This document shows, piece after piece, positions 37,501 to 45,622 of a DNA stretch of 64,000 nucleotides (positions within the stretch are counted from its first letter, which is position 1; the number at the start of each line of letters is the position of its first letter). The stretch spans positions 186,001 through 250,000 of the forward strand of contig NZ_KN293978.2 in NCBI RefSeq assembly GCF_000768555.3, read 5' to 3'. The stretch comes from Roseovarius mucosus DSM 17069. GTDB lineage: Bacteria; Pseudomonadota; Alphaproteobacteria; Rhodobacterales; Rhodobacteraceae. The translations under genes and the position numbers were made by a program. The notes beneath the pieces were generated by a model. That model saw nothing but the letters and a program-made list of their open reading frames with translations. It had not been told where the DNA came from and ran no database searches.

Positions 37501-37704
37501 GATCAGCACGAGGTGGTTCTGTCCAACGGCACCTGGACCGAAAGCTTCCAGCCCGGTGAGCAGGTGCTGGACGGCATGGGCGCGGCGCAACGGGATGAGA
37601 TCTATGACCTCTTCCCGGAGTTGCGCGCGGTCGAGGGGATCGAAGCCTATCAAGCGGCGCGGCGTTCGCTCAAGCGGCATGAGGCGCAATTGCTGGTGCG
37701 CTGA
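34501..37704 (+). CDS. RTX calcium-binding, cadherin-like protein with C-terminal Hint domain
   Basis: Large acidic protein of 1067 aa, probably secreted. It has two homologous halves. Each starts with an IDxAY-GDP-GD segment (about residues 13 and 515), continues with GGxGxD-type calcium-binding repeats, and ends with a 51-residue module (348-398 and 823-873, 32 identities, no gap). A beta-sandwich-like domain (about 95-285) interrupts the first repeat block. A VCBS/cadherin-like domain (about 400-495) and a six-proline stretch link the halves. The C terminus is a Hint domain with nucleophile Cys875 (CFTPGT) and SPQHR (His954), suggesting autocatalytic cleavage. No signal peptide or adjacent type I secretion gene is seen. 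GGGAGATGG precedes ATG 34501. Confidence 0.88.
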   Translation: MAINRVDGDNTGNRIDIAYTGDPEGDRIDANDATDGSNDDVVDGFGGDDTILAGEGNDTVFAGSGSDSVEGGAGNDLLVGDTPDPTAGAREVFQWSGAPDPNDADPIDAGDPIIGFVQNTGSVDVTFSVLTSTVTDDTTFADTPQNVTGVTTDGTPADPNSSLSADLAAPGSTDLKLEFSSEVENVSFNINDLDGTEHVQIFAFDAADNLIPVTLVGGSAVTVLSAEEALGAGTGTDDGAAHSLTVTIAGPVSQLVIRYSDADGTSDGLNVTDVYFGLPGGVVDTGVPGNDTLIGDEGDDTLLGEAGNDVLTGGAGADNISGGADEDLIIGGTAGDVVDGGSTGVDNDTLDLRGAGPLRVVDETTDADGNSTSGRIEFLGSDGAVTGDMTFAEIENLIRPDNTAPDAVNDDGVTTDFETEVIVPVLANDTDADFDTLSVTGATDGANGTTIVNGDGTVSYTPNAGFSGTDTFDYTISDGNGGTDTATVTVTVGVAPPPPPPARDGIVDGTAGSDLIDLAYAGDPDGDFVDNDDALLPGAAPNDDSIRAGAGDDVVFAGVGDDQVDGADGADLIFGEDGSDTIDGGAGNDTIDSGTSTSTLPLPDLGFGTTVPADLDPENDRDLVLGGDGDDVITTGDDADTISGGAGADLIDGGIDADQIDGDDGNDTLIGGEGSDTINGGAGDDSIFGGLEEGFPDSINIPDATDPEPGNGRDLIDGGDGNDTIFGQDDDDTILGGAGDDVIDGGIDDDFIVGGDGDDSLIGGQGDDTITGGTGNDTISGGLGADRLVGLDDRDVFVDVGAGDTIDGGTGDSTADGVEDDFDTLDLRGLGRFEIVGQTTDADGDSTSGTVNFQDRDGTVTGSLVFGEIENLIPCFTPGTAIATPRGEKLVEELKDGDKVITRDNGLQEIRWIGQRMLSGEELAKSPHLRPVLIRAGSLGHGLPERDMLLSPQHRILLNSDRAALYFEEREVLAAAKHLVGIEGVSQVETRAATYIHFMCDQHEVVLSNGTWTESFQPGEQVLDGMGAAQRDEIYDLFPELRAVEGIEAYQAARRSLKRHEAQLLVR

Positions 37705-37735
37705 ACGGCGAACCTGATTGTTGTGAAAACGTGGG

Positions 37736-37770
37736 CAATCCCGGTGTGATGCCGGGATTGTTTCGTTTTT
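37736..37770 (+). terminator. Rho-independent terminator after the RTX-Hint gene
   Basis: CAATCCCGG (37736-37744) pairs perfectly with CCGGGATTG (37752-37760), with a 7-base loop and a TTTCGTTTTT tail. It lies 32 bases after the stop codon. Confidence 0.85.
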
Positions 37771-37828
37771 GGCGCATTGCGTCTGGTCGGATTCACCCTG
37801 GTTGGGGCGTTGACGCTGCCTCGGCGAG

Positions 37829-37849
37829 GTCCCGGATCAAGCCCGGGAC
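37829..37849. repeat. Short palindromic element (possible REP-like)
   Basis: GTCCCGG and CCGGGAC surround ATCAAGC. Sequences of this 'CCCGGATCAAGCCCGGG' type recur in intergenic regions of many alphaproteobacteria, as far as I recall. Only one copy is recognised in this window. Confidence 0.4.
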
Positions 37850-37986
37850 GGCTGTGGTTTCGATGGGGCGCGACAGGTTCAAGGCGGCCAGAAACCGGGC
37901 GTTTGCGCGGGCGGATTTACGCCTTCGCGGACGCCGCACAGAGGGTCAGCGATGTGTGGGAATGTCAGCAGGATCAAGGGGGTAAG

Positions 37987-38063
37987 TGGCGGACCGAGGA
38001 GGATTCGAACCCCCGACCCCTTGATTCGTAGTCAAGTACTCTATCCAGCTGAGCTATCGGTCC
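37987..38063 (-). tRNA. tRNA-Arg (ACG anticodon)
   Basis: A 77-base cloverleaf on the minus strand. The acceptor GGACCGA pairs with TCGGTCC, then discriminator G and an encoded CCA. The anticodon stem CTTGA/TCAAG encloses CTACGAA, anticodon ACG, normally deaminated to ICG. The T arm has GGTTCGAATCC. Its 3' end faces the RTX-Hint gene from the other side. Confidence 0.95.
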
Positions 38064-38119
38064 GTGAGGGCAGCAATTAGACTCTGGCGTCGGGCATTGC
38101 AAGGGCGTTTTGGAAGAAA

Positions 38120-39511
38120 TTATGACGGGGCACCGAAATTTCCCTTGGGCAGGGTGATGCAAAATGCCGTGCCCGTGGCGTCGCTGCGTTCGAGGATGAG
38201 CGTGCCGCCATGACCGCGCACCAGTTCGGCGGCGATGGTCAGGCCAAGGCCGCTACCGCCCTTGGTGGTGCCACCCTGAAAGGGTTTGAAGAGATGTTCG
38301 CGTGCCCGTGCGGGCAGGCCCGGCCCGGTGTCGGCGACGCGGATCATCCATTCGGCGTGATCCTCGTCGGCCATGACGCTGATCTCGCCGGGGCGGCCGC
38401 TGTTGACGATGGCTTGTCGTGCGTTGCGCACGAGATTGCCGATGATGCGGTAAAGCTGCTCGGCATCGGCCAGCACGACGAGATCATTCGGCACATCCTC
38501 GGCAAAGCTGACATCGGCGTCACCGGCGGCGAGGCGCTCGCTCTCGATCACATCGGCCACGACATCGGCCAGGTGCAGGCGGGCAAAGGTCGGCCCCGGC
38601 TCTTCGGCCTTGCCATAGGCGAGGGTGGCTTCGCAGAGATGCACGGCGCGGGTGAGGGAATTGATGAGCTTGGGCGCGAGGCGTTTGACGGTGGGATCTT
38701 CGCTGGTCTCGATCCGGTCCGTGAATAGCTGGGCTGAGGTCAGGATATTGCGCAGGTCGTGATTGACCTTGGCCACGGCGCCGCCCAATTGGGCGAGATG
38801 CTCTTTTTGCTTGAGCGCGCCGGTCAGTTGGGTCTGCAGCGATTGCAGCGTTTCCTCGGCCTCGCGCAGTTCCTTGACACGGGCGGTGGGGCGCAGCACG
38901 CGGCGCACATCCTCGGGGGCGGCGGCATAGGCTTGCATTGCGCTGACGACCCGCTTGATCGGTTTCACGAGGGTCACGCGCACGGCCAGGAACAATAGCA
39001 CGGCGGTAAAGATGGAAATCACCAGCGAGAGCCAAAGGATGCGCAGGCCATAGTCGAGCATCGCGGCGCGCAGGCCGGAGGTGTCGAGGGTGATCTCGAT
39101 CAGGAGCCCGCCCATACGCACCGGCTGGCCGATGATGCGGATGATCTGGCGCTCGGGTGTGACAAGGCGCATCATCGCGTCGCGGATCAGGGTAACGGCG
39201 CGGACTTCGCGCAGGTCGAAGGTCTGGGAAATGGGTTCGGGCACGGGGGAAGACAGGACAAGCTGGCGCGTCTCGTCGCGCAGCAGCACGACGTTGAACA
39301 CCTCGGCGTTGCGCAAGAGCTCTTCTTGCAGGTCGGGGTTCACCTCTTCATCGGCCAAGAGCACGAGCGAGGCGATCTGGGCGCGTTCCAGACGGGTGAG
39401 CAGGTAATCTTCGCGAAAACGGGCGATGGAGGGGACAAAGATCAGCACCTCGGCCAGCATCACGAAGATGGCCGTCAGGATCAGGAAGCGCCCGGAGAGC
39501 GAGTTGAGCAA
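38120..39511 (-). CDS. Membrane sensor histidine kinase
   Basis: Two-component kinase of 463 aa. It has an N-terminal membrane helix (about 7-30), a periplasmic sensor of about 125 residues and a second helix (about 157-180). A HAMP-like linker and coiled coil follow, then the dimerisation/phosphoacceptor region with His251 (VNHDLRN) and the ATPase domain with DTGPGLP and GGSGLGLTIAAEL. No response regulator is adjacent, so it is an orphan kinase here. The signal is unknown. Confidence 0.92.
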   Translation of the reverse strand: MLNSLSGRFLILTAIFVMLAEVLIFVPSIARFREDYLLTRLERAQIASLVLLADEEVNPDLQEELLRNAEVFNVVLLRDETRQLVLSSPVPEPISQTFDLREVRAVTLIRDAMMRLVTPERQIIRIIGQPVRMGGLLIEITLDTSGLRAAMLDYGLRILWLSLVISIFTAVLLFLAVRVTLVKPIKRVVSAMQAYAAAPEDVRRVLRPTARVKELREAEETLQSLQTQLTGALKQKEHLAQLGGAVAKVNHDLRNILTSAQLFTDRIETSEDPTVKRLAPKLINSLTRAVHLCEATLAYGKAEEPGPTFARLHLADVVADVIESERLAAGDADVSFAEDVPNDLVVLADAEQLYRIIGNLVRNARQAIVNSGRPGEISVMADEDHAEWMIRVADTGPGLPARAREHLFKPFQGGTTKGGSGLGLTIAAELVRGHGGTLILERSDATGTAFCITLPKGNFGAPS

Positions 39512-39538
39512 GGTGTCCCCTCCCGAGGATGGCTGCGA

Positions 39539-40957
39539 TCAGGGCAGCCAGCGTTGCACGAAGCCGACGATACGCTTGACGCCCGCGCTGTCAAACAGAC
39601 GAGGCGAGAAATAGGCCCCGGCCGCGCGTTTGTTGATTTCACCCAGCGTCGGGTAGGGGGCGACCATATTGGCCACGTGTTTCATCTTGAGCCCGTTGGC
39701 GAGGACGAGCGCCCAGAGGTTGATCAACTCTCCCGCCTGCGCGCCCGCGATAGAGACGCCGACGGGGCGGCCACGCACGACCATGACCTTGATCAGACCG
39801 GCGGTCTTGCGTTCGGCGATGGCGCGGTCGTTGTGGTTGTAATGGAAGCGGACCACTTCGAGATTGCCGCCATGTTCCTGCCGCGCCTGTGCCTCGGTCA
39901 GCCCGACCTGGGCCAGTTCGGGATCGGTATAGGTGGCCCAAGGGATGTGATCGGTCCGGTTTTTTGCGGGCAGGCCCAAGAGGGCCTGACGGATGATGAG
40001 CCCTGCGTGATAGCCTGCGACATGGGTGAATTGCAGCCCGCCCGCGACATCGCCGATGGCATAGACGCGGCGGTTGGTGGTGCGCATTGAGGCGTCGACC
40101 TTGATGCCGCGTTTGGTGGTCTCGATGCCAGCGGCGTCGAGGTTGAGGCGGTCTGTGTTGGACTTGCGGCCCACGGCCATGAGCAGGTGGCTGCCCTTGA
40201 AGACGCGCCCGTCCTTGGCGTGAATCTCGATGGCGCCAGTTTGGCCGCGAATTTCGGCGGCCATGGCGCCTTCTTCGATCTGGATGCCTTCGGCGCGGAA
40301 TTGATCGATGACGACGGCGGCCATTTCCGGATCGTCATTGCCGAGCACCTTGGCCCCTTCGATCACCGTCACGGCGCAGCCCAGGCGGCGGTGCGCCTGT
40401 GCCATTTCCATGCCGATGGGGCCGCCGCCGACGACGAGCAGGTGATCGGGCCGCTCGCGCAGGTCAAAGAGGGTTTCGTTGGTTTCATAAGGCACGGTGT
40501 CGAGCCCCGGGATGGGCGGGACAAAAGGCGAGGAGCCGGTGGCGATGACGACGCGGCGGGCGGTGATGATGTGATCCCCGGCCCTGACCTCGGTCGGCGA
40601 GATAAACTCGCCATACTCTCGGATCACACGCACGCCCAAGCCTTCGAAGCGCTCCTGGCTGTCAACGGGCTCGATCTGGGCGATGACATCGGCGACGTGA
40701 TCCTTGGCGGCGGCATAGTCCACCTCGGGGCTCTGGTTGGCGATGCCGTATTGGGCGGCATGGGACTGGGCATAGGCCGTCTTGCCGCTGGCAATGAGCG
40801 CCTTGGAGGGCACACAGCCGAAGTTGAGGCAATCGCCGCCCATCTTGTGACCTTCGAGCAGGATGACGCTCGCCCCCATCTGCACCGCACCTGCGGCGAG
40901 GGACAGGCCGCCAGACCCGGCCCCGATGACCAGAAGATCAGTCTTTAGTCGTGTCAT
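39539..40957 (-). CDS. Flavin disulfide reductase (MerA/Lpd-like)
   Basis: FAD- and NAD(P)H-dependent pyridine nucleotide-disulphide oxidoreductase of 472 aa. It shows the FAD fold VIGAGSGGLSLA, the redox-active pair GGDCLNFGCVPSK, the NAD-binding VVGGGPIGMEMA, and the second FAD contact VYAIGDVAGG. The dimerisation domain ends with YPTLGEINKRAA, and no mercury-binding N-terminal domain is present. ATG 40957 lies 2 bases after the TVP38-family stop, so the two are one operon. Such pairs are often labelled 'mercuric reductase', but the substrate is not known. Confidence 0.88.
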   Translation of the reverse strand: MTRLKTDLLVIGAGSGGLSLAAGAVQMGASVILLEGHKMGGDCLNFGCVPSKALIASGKTAYAQSHAAQYGIANQSPEVDYAAAKDHVADVIAQIEPVDSQERFEGLGVRVIREYGEFISPTEVRAGDHIITARRVVIATGSSPFVPPIPGLDTVPYETNETLFDLRERPDHLLVVGGGPIGMEMAQAHRRLGCAVTVIEGAKVLGNDDPEMAAVVIDQFRAEGIQIEEGAMAAEIRGQTGAIEIHAKDGRVFKGSHLLMAVGRKSNTDRLNLDAAGIETTKRGIKVDASMRTTNRRVYAIGDVAGGLQFTHVAGYHAGLIIRQALLGLPAKNRTDHIPWATYTDPELAQVGLTEAQARQEHGGNLEVVRFHYNHNDRAIAERKTAGLIKVMVVRGRPVGVSIAGAQAGELINLWALVLANGLKMKHVANMVAPYPTLGEINKRAAGAYFSPRLFDSAGVKRIVGFVQRWLP

Positions 40958-40959
40958 GT

Positions 40960-41700
40960 TCAGATTTCCTTTTTGCCACGCAGGGCCTTGAGGATCATCG
41001 GCAGGGCGGCGAGTGCGCTCAGCCCCAGAATAGGGCCGATGATCTGCGGTTCCCACAGGAGGGAAAGATCGGGATTCTCGCCGCGGTCAAAGACCTCACC
41101 CAGGCCCACGCCGATCCAGGTAAAGACGATGGCCCCCGGAATGATCCCGAGAACCGTGGTGAAAGCGAAGTTGAAAAAGCGCACGCCCACGAGGGCAGGC
41201 AGAAGATTGGCCACGAAAAATGGCACGGCGGGCACGAGGCGCATGAGAAAGAGCACGCTGATTTCATTGTCATGCAGCCCCTGTTTCAGCCGCTTGAGCG
41301 TGCCGTCGGAGGTTTCGATCTTGGTTGCCAGGACCTGACCCAGTCCGGCGCGGGCCGCGAGAAAAATGGCAAAGGCCCCGAGAGAGGCGGCAAGCACGTT
41401 GAATCCGGTGCCCAGCACGAGGCCAAAGAGAAAGCCACCCGTGACCGAGGCCACCGCCGCACCAGGCAGGGAAAAGGCGACGATGACGAAGTAGATCGCG
41501 ATGAAGGCCAATGCCATGAGGGTGATATTGGCGTCGCGATAGGCCAAGAGCGCCTCGCGGTTGTTGCGCAGAGTATCAAAGGTCAGGTAATCGCGAAGGG
41601 TGAGAAAGCCCACCAGGGCCACGATCAGGATGACGGCCAGCGGCAGGTGCCGCGCAATAGAGGGTTTGGTCGGTTTGCTCTCGCCTGTGCTGTGATCCAT
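40960..41700 (-). CDS. TVP38/TMEM64 (DedA-superfamily) membrane protein
   Basis: Inner-membrane protein of 246 aa of the TVP38/TMEM64 family, related to DedA/VTT-domain lipid-scramblase-type proteins. Hallmarks are the FSLPGAAVASVTGGFLFG re-entrant loop, LFLMRLVPAVPFFVANLL and a GIIPGAIVFTWIG segment. ATG 41700 is chosen because it places a short charged N terminus before the first helix; the 67-codon extension upstream looks non-coding. It is co-transcribed with the flavin reductase. Confidence 0.88.
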   Translation of the reverse strand: MDHSTGESKPTKPSIARHLPLAVILIVALVGFLTLRDYLTFDTLRNNREALLAYRDANITLMALAFIAIYFVIVAFSLPGAAVASVTGGFLFGLVLGTGFNVLAASLGAFAIFLAARAGLGQVLATKIETSDGTLKRLKQGLHDNEISVLFLMRLVPAVPFFVANLLPALVGVRFFNFAFTTVLGIIPGAIVFTWIGVGLGEVFDRGENPDLSLLWEPQIIGPILGLSALAALPMILKALRGKKEI

Positions 41701-41894
41701 GGTCTCTCTCGTCTCGCTCTGCTTTGGGCCTGTGAACCCTAGTTGCACGCTGGGAGCGTCCGGCGCCAGTGGCCTCACGCGGGGGTGATCAGGGGTGATG
41801 GGATGACGCCGCGTTGACCCTGTGTTATGCGGGCTTTGTAACACTCGAGGGCGGGTTTGCGGCATGTTTTTGTAGCAAATACCCGGACCGGGGT

Positions 41895-41923
41895 TTGACA
41901 CCGCAAAAGGGGCGCTCTATAGG
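41895..41923 (+). promoter_or_regulatory. Sigma-70-type promoter of rpmH
   Basis: TTGACA (41895-41900), a 17-bp spacer and TATAGG (41918-41923) form a near-consensus promoter 72 bases before the rpmH start, as expected for a highly expressed ribosomal gene. Confidence 0.75.
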
Positions 41924-41994
41924 ACGGGCTTCGGATAAATATGATCGTTGCGCGATTCCTCAGACGCGTGGCCCAATAAGTCGGAGACGGAGCG

Positions 41995-42129
41995 ATGAAA
42001 CGCACCTTTCAACCCTCGAACCTCGTTCGCAAGCATCGCCACGGGTTCCGTGCGCGCATGGCCACCAAAGCCGGCCGCAAGATCCTGAACGCGCGTCGCG
42101 CCCGGGGCCGCAAGTCGCTCTGCGCATAA
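41995..42129 (+). CDS. rpmH: 50S ribosomal protein L34
   Basis: Ribosomal protein of 44 aa with the classic [18 protein letters not shown] start and an Arg/Lys-rich remainder ending KSLCA. GGAGACGGAGCG precedes ATG 41995. It is the first gene of rpmH-rnpA-yidD. Confidence 0.97.
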   Translation: MKRTFQPSNLVRKHRHGFRARMATKAGRKILNARRARGRKSLCA

Positions 42130-42152
42130 GCGCGCGCGACTGCGAGACGACA

Positions 42153-42578
42153 ATGATACCGCCGGAGGCCCCTCGCAGCGATGCAGGGACAACGCCCCCG
42201 GCGGTTTCGTCATGTCCGACGCAATCAAATGATCCGCAGAAATGGACGGTGCTGCGCAAGCGCGCCGATTTTCTGGCGGCGGCGCGTGCACGGCGGCAGG
42301 GCACAGGCAGCATGCTGGTGCAGGGGCGTGACCGGCGCGATGGTGATCTGGCAATCCGGGTTGGATTTACCTGCTCCAAGAAGGTCGGCAATGCCGTGGC
42401 GCGCAATCGTGCCAAGCGGCGGCTGCGCGCATTGGCGCGCGAGCTCTTGCCTGCTCAGGGCATTCCCGGCTGGGATTATGTGCTGATCGGCAAGGCGGAA
42501 GAGACCGGCGCGCGCCCTTATGACGCGCTCAGACGTGACCTGTGCTACGCGTTGCGCAAGCTGGCGGGCGGGGCATGA
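42153..42578 (+). CDS. rnpA: Ribonuclease P protein component
   Basis: Protein subunit of RNase P, which matures tRNA 5' ends; about 141 aa from ATG 42153. The conserved core runs from LRKRADFLAA through VGFTCSKKVGNAVARNRAKRR (the RNR motif, shown over 20 residues in two pieces: VGFTCSKKVGN and AVARNRAKRR) to DYVLIGKA. The first 30 or so residues are a poorly conserved extension, so an internal start is possible. Its stop overlaps the yidD start (ATGA). Confidence 0.92.
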   Translation: MIPPEAPRSDAGTTPPAVSSCPTQSNDPQKWTVLRKRADFLAAARARRQGTGSMLVQGRDRRDGDLAIRVGFTCSKKVGNAVARNRAKRRLRALARELLPAQGIPGWDYVLIGKAEETGARPYDALRRDLCYALRKLAGGA

Positions 42579-42823
42579 GCCCGTTTGCGCATGTGCTGGC
42601 GCTGCCTATCCGGGCCTATCGTTTGATCCTGAGCCCCTGGGTGGGCTGGCATTGCCGCTATCACCCGACCTGCAGCCATTATGCGCTGGAGGCGCTCGAG
42701 AAGCACGGCGCGCTGCGCGGGGGCCTGTTGGCGGGCTGGCGCATCCTGCGCTGCAACCCTTGGGGACAGTGTGGCCATGACCCGGTGCCGGAGCCGCGGC
42801 AGAGGCGGCACCGCGCGGAATAA
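42575..42823 (+). CDS. yidD: Membrane protein insertion efficiency factor YidD
   Basis: Small membrane-associated protein of 82 aa of the YidD family, which assists YidC-dependent membrane insertion. Diagnostic sequence is YRLILSPWVG, then CRYHPTCSHYALEALEKHG and RCNPWGQCGHDPVP with conserved cysteines. The rpmH-rnpA-yidD order is conserved, but yidC does not follow here; the next gene is guaB. Confidence 0.95.
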   Translation: MSPFAHVLALPIRAYRLILSPWVGWHCRYHPTCSHYALEALEKHGALRGGLLAGWRILRCNPWGQCGHDPVPEPRQRRHRAE

Positions 42824-44350
<1,527 letters not shown>

Positions 44351-44389
44351 GGGTTTCAGGCTGTTGCGCGGCACTCTTGAGGTGGTGCG

Positions 44390-45541
44390 ATGACTCCCGG
44401 CGCGCGGGTTTCCGCCGCGATCGAGGTGTTGGAACGGATCCGCGCGGGCGAGCCTGCGGAAAGGGCGCTGACCAATTGGGCGCGGGGTGCGCGCTATGCC
44501 GGGTCCAAAGACCGCGCGGCGCTGCGCGATCATGTGTTCTCGGTGCTGCGCTGTTGGCGGTCTTGTGCTGCGCGCGGCGGCGGCGCGGATGGGCGCGCGC
44601 TGATGCTGGGCAGTTTGCGCGGGCAAGGGATTGATCCGGATGAGCTTTTCACAGGTGAGGGACATGCGCCCGCACGGCTGACGGAGGCCGAGCGCGTGGC
44701 GGGTGTGCCGGATGCGGCCGCGGCGCGTGATCTGCCGGATTGGCTCTGGGCGCGGTTCGAGGCGTCTTTGGGGGCCACGGCGGAGGCCGCTGCGGCCGCA
44801 TTGCGCCTGCGGGCGCCGATCATGCTCCGGGTGAATGCGCGGCGCGCGACGCGCGAAGCGGCGCAGGCGCGGTTGGCGGCTGAGGGCGTCGTTGCGCAGC
44901 CGGTGGATATTGCCAAGACCGCGCTGCAAGTCATTGAAGGCGAGCGAAAAATTACAACCTCGCAGTGCTATGCCGAGGGTTGGATCGAGCTTCAGGATGG
45001 CAGCAGCCAAGCGGCAATGGAGGCGCTTGAGGTGCCGGAGGGCGCGCGGGTGCTGGATTATTGCGCGGGCGGCGGTGGGAAAGCGCTGGCCTTGGCGGCG
45101 CGCATGGACGGTGCGTTTTTTGCCCATGACGTGGCCCCGCAACGGATGCGCGACCTGCCCCTGCGGGCGGCGCGTGCGGGGGCTGAGGTGTGTCTTGTCA
45201 CGCAGCCGGAGGGGCTCTTTGACGTGGTTTTATGCGATGCGCCTTGCTCGGGCAGTGGCACCTGGCGGCGCAGCCCCGAGGCGAAATGGGCTCTGACGCC
45301 CGCGCGGCTGACGGAATTGACCGAAATCCAGAGGCAGATTCTGTCAGAGGCGGCATCCCTGATCGCATCGGGCGGGCTGTTGGCCTATGCGACATGCTCT
45401 GTTTTAAAAGAGGAAAACCAAGAGGTTATCAATCGTTTCTTAAGTGAAAATTCTGAATGGGTGCTGCGTGATACCCGGCATTGGCCGATCTCGGAAACGG
45501 GAGATGGATTCTATCTTGCGCAACTCAGAAGGGTTTCTTGA
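44390..45541 (+). CDS. RsmB/NOP-family RNA m5C methyltransferase
   Basis: SAM-dependent cytosine-C5 RNA methyltransferase of 383 aa. An N-terminal NusB-like helical region (about 1-70) precedes the Rossmann domain. Motif I is LDYCAGGGGKALALA. The two catalytic cysteines are in CDAPCSGSG and YATCSVLKEEN. It lies 39 bases after guaB. The exact rRNA or tRNA target is not evident, so I leave the symbol empty. Confidence 0.9.
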   Translation: MTPGARVSAAIEVLERIRAGEPAERALTNWARGARYAGSKDRAALRDHVFSVLRCWRSCAARGGGADGRALMLGSLRGQGIDPDELFTGEGHAPARLTEAERVAGVPDAAAARDLPDWLWARFEASLGATAEAAAAALRLRAPIMLRVNARRATREAAQARLAAEGVVAQPVDIAKTALQVIEGERKITTSQCYAEGWIELQDGSSQAAMEALEVPEGARVLDYCAGGGGKALALAARMDGAFFAHDVAPQRMRDLPLRAARAGAEVCLVTQPEGLFDVVLCDAPCSGSGTWRRSPEAKWALTPARLTELTEIQRQILSEAASLIASGGLLAYATCSVLKEENQEVINRFLSENSEWVLRDTRHWPISETGDGFYLAQLRRVS

Positions 45542-45554
45542 TGGACCATCAACC

Positions 45555-45593
45555 TTGACGTGTGGTTTTGGCGGCCGTTAAGTCTCGTTTAAC
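45555..45593 (+). promoter_or_regulatory. cckA promoter region with CtrA binding site
   Basis: TTAAGTCTCGTTTAAC at 45578-45593 matches TTAA-N7-TTAAC, the full CtrA consensus known from Caulobacter. TTGACG at 45555-45560 sits 17 bases before the first TTAA, so the site would overlap the -10 position. The proposed GTG start of cckA is 30 bases downstream. Confidence 0.7.
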
Positions 45594-45622
45594 TCTTGGC
45601 CCTTAGACAGGGTGCAGGAATC

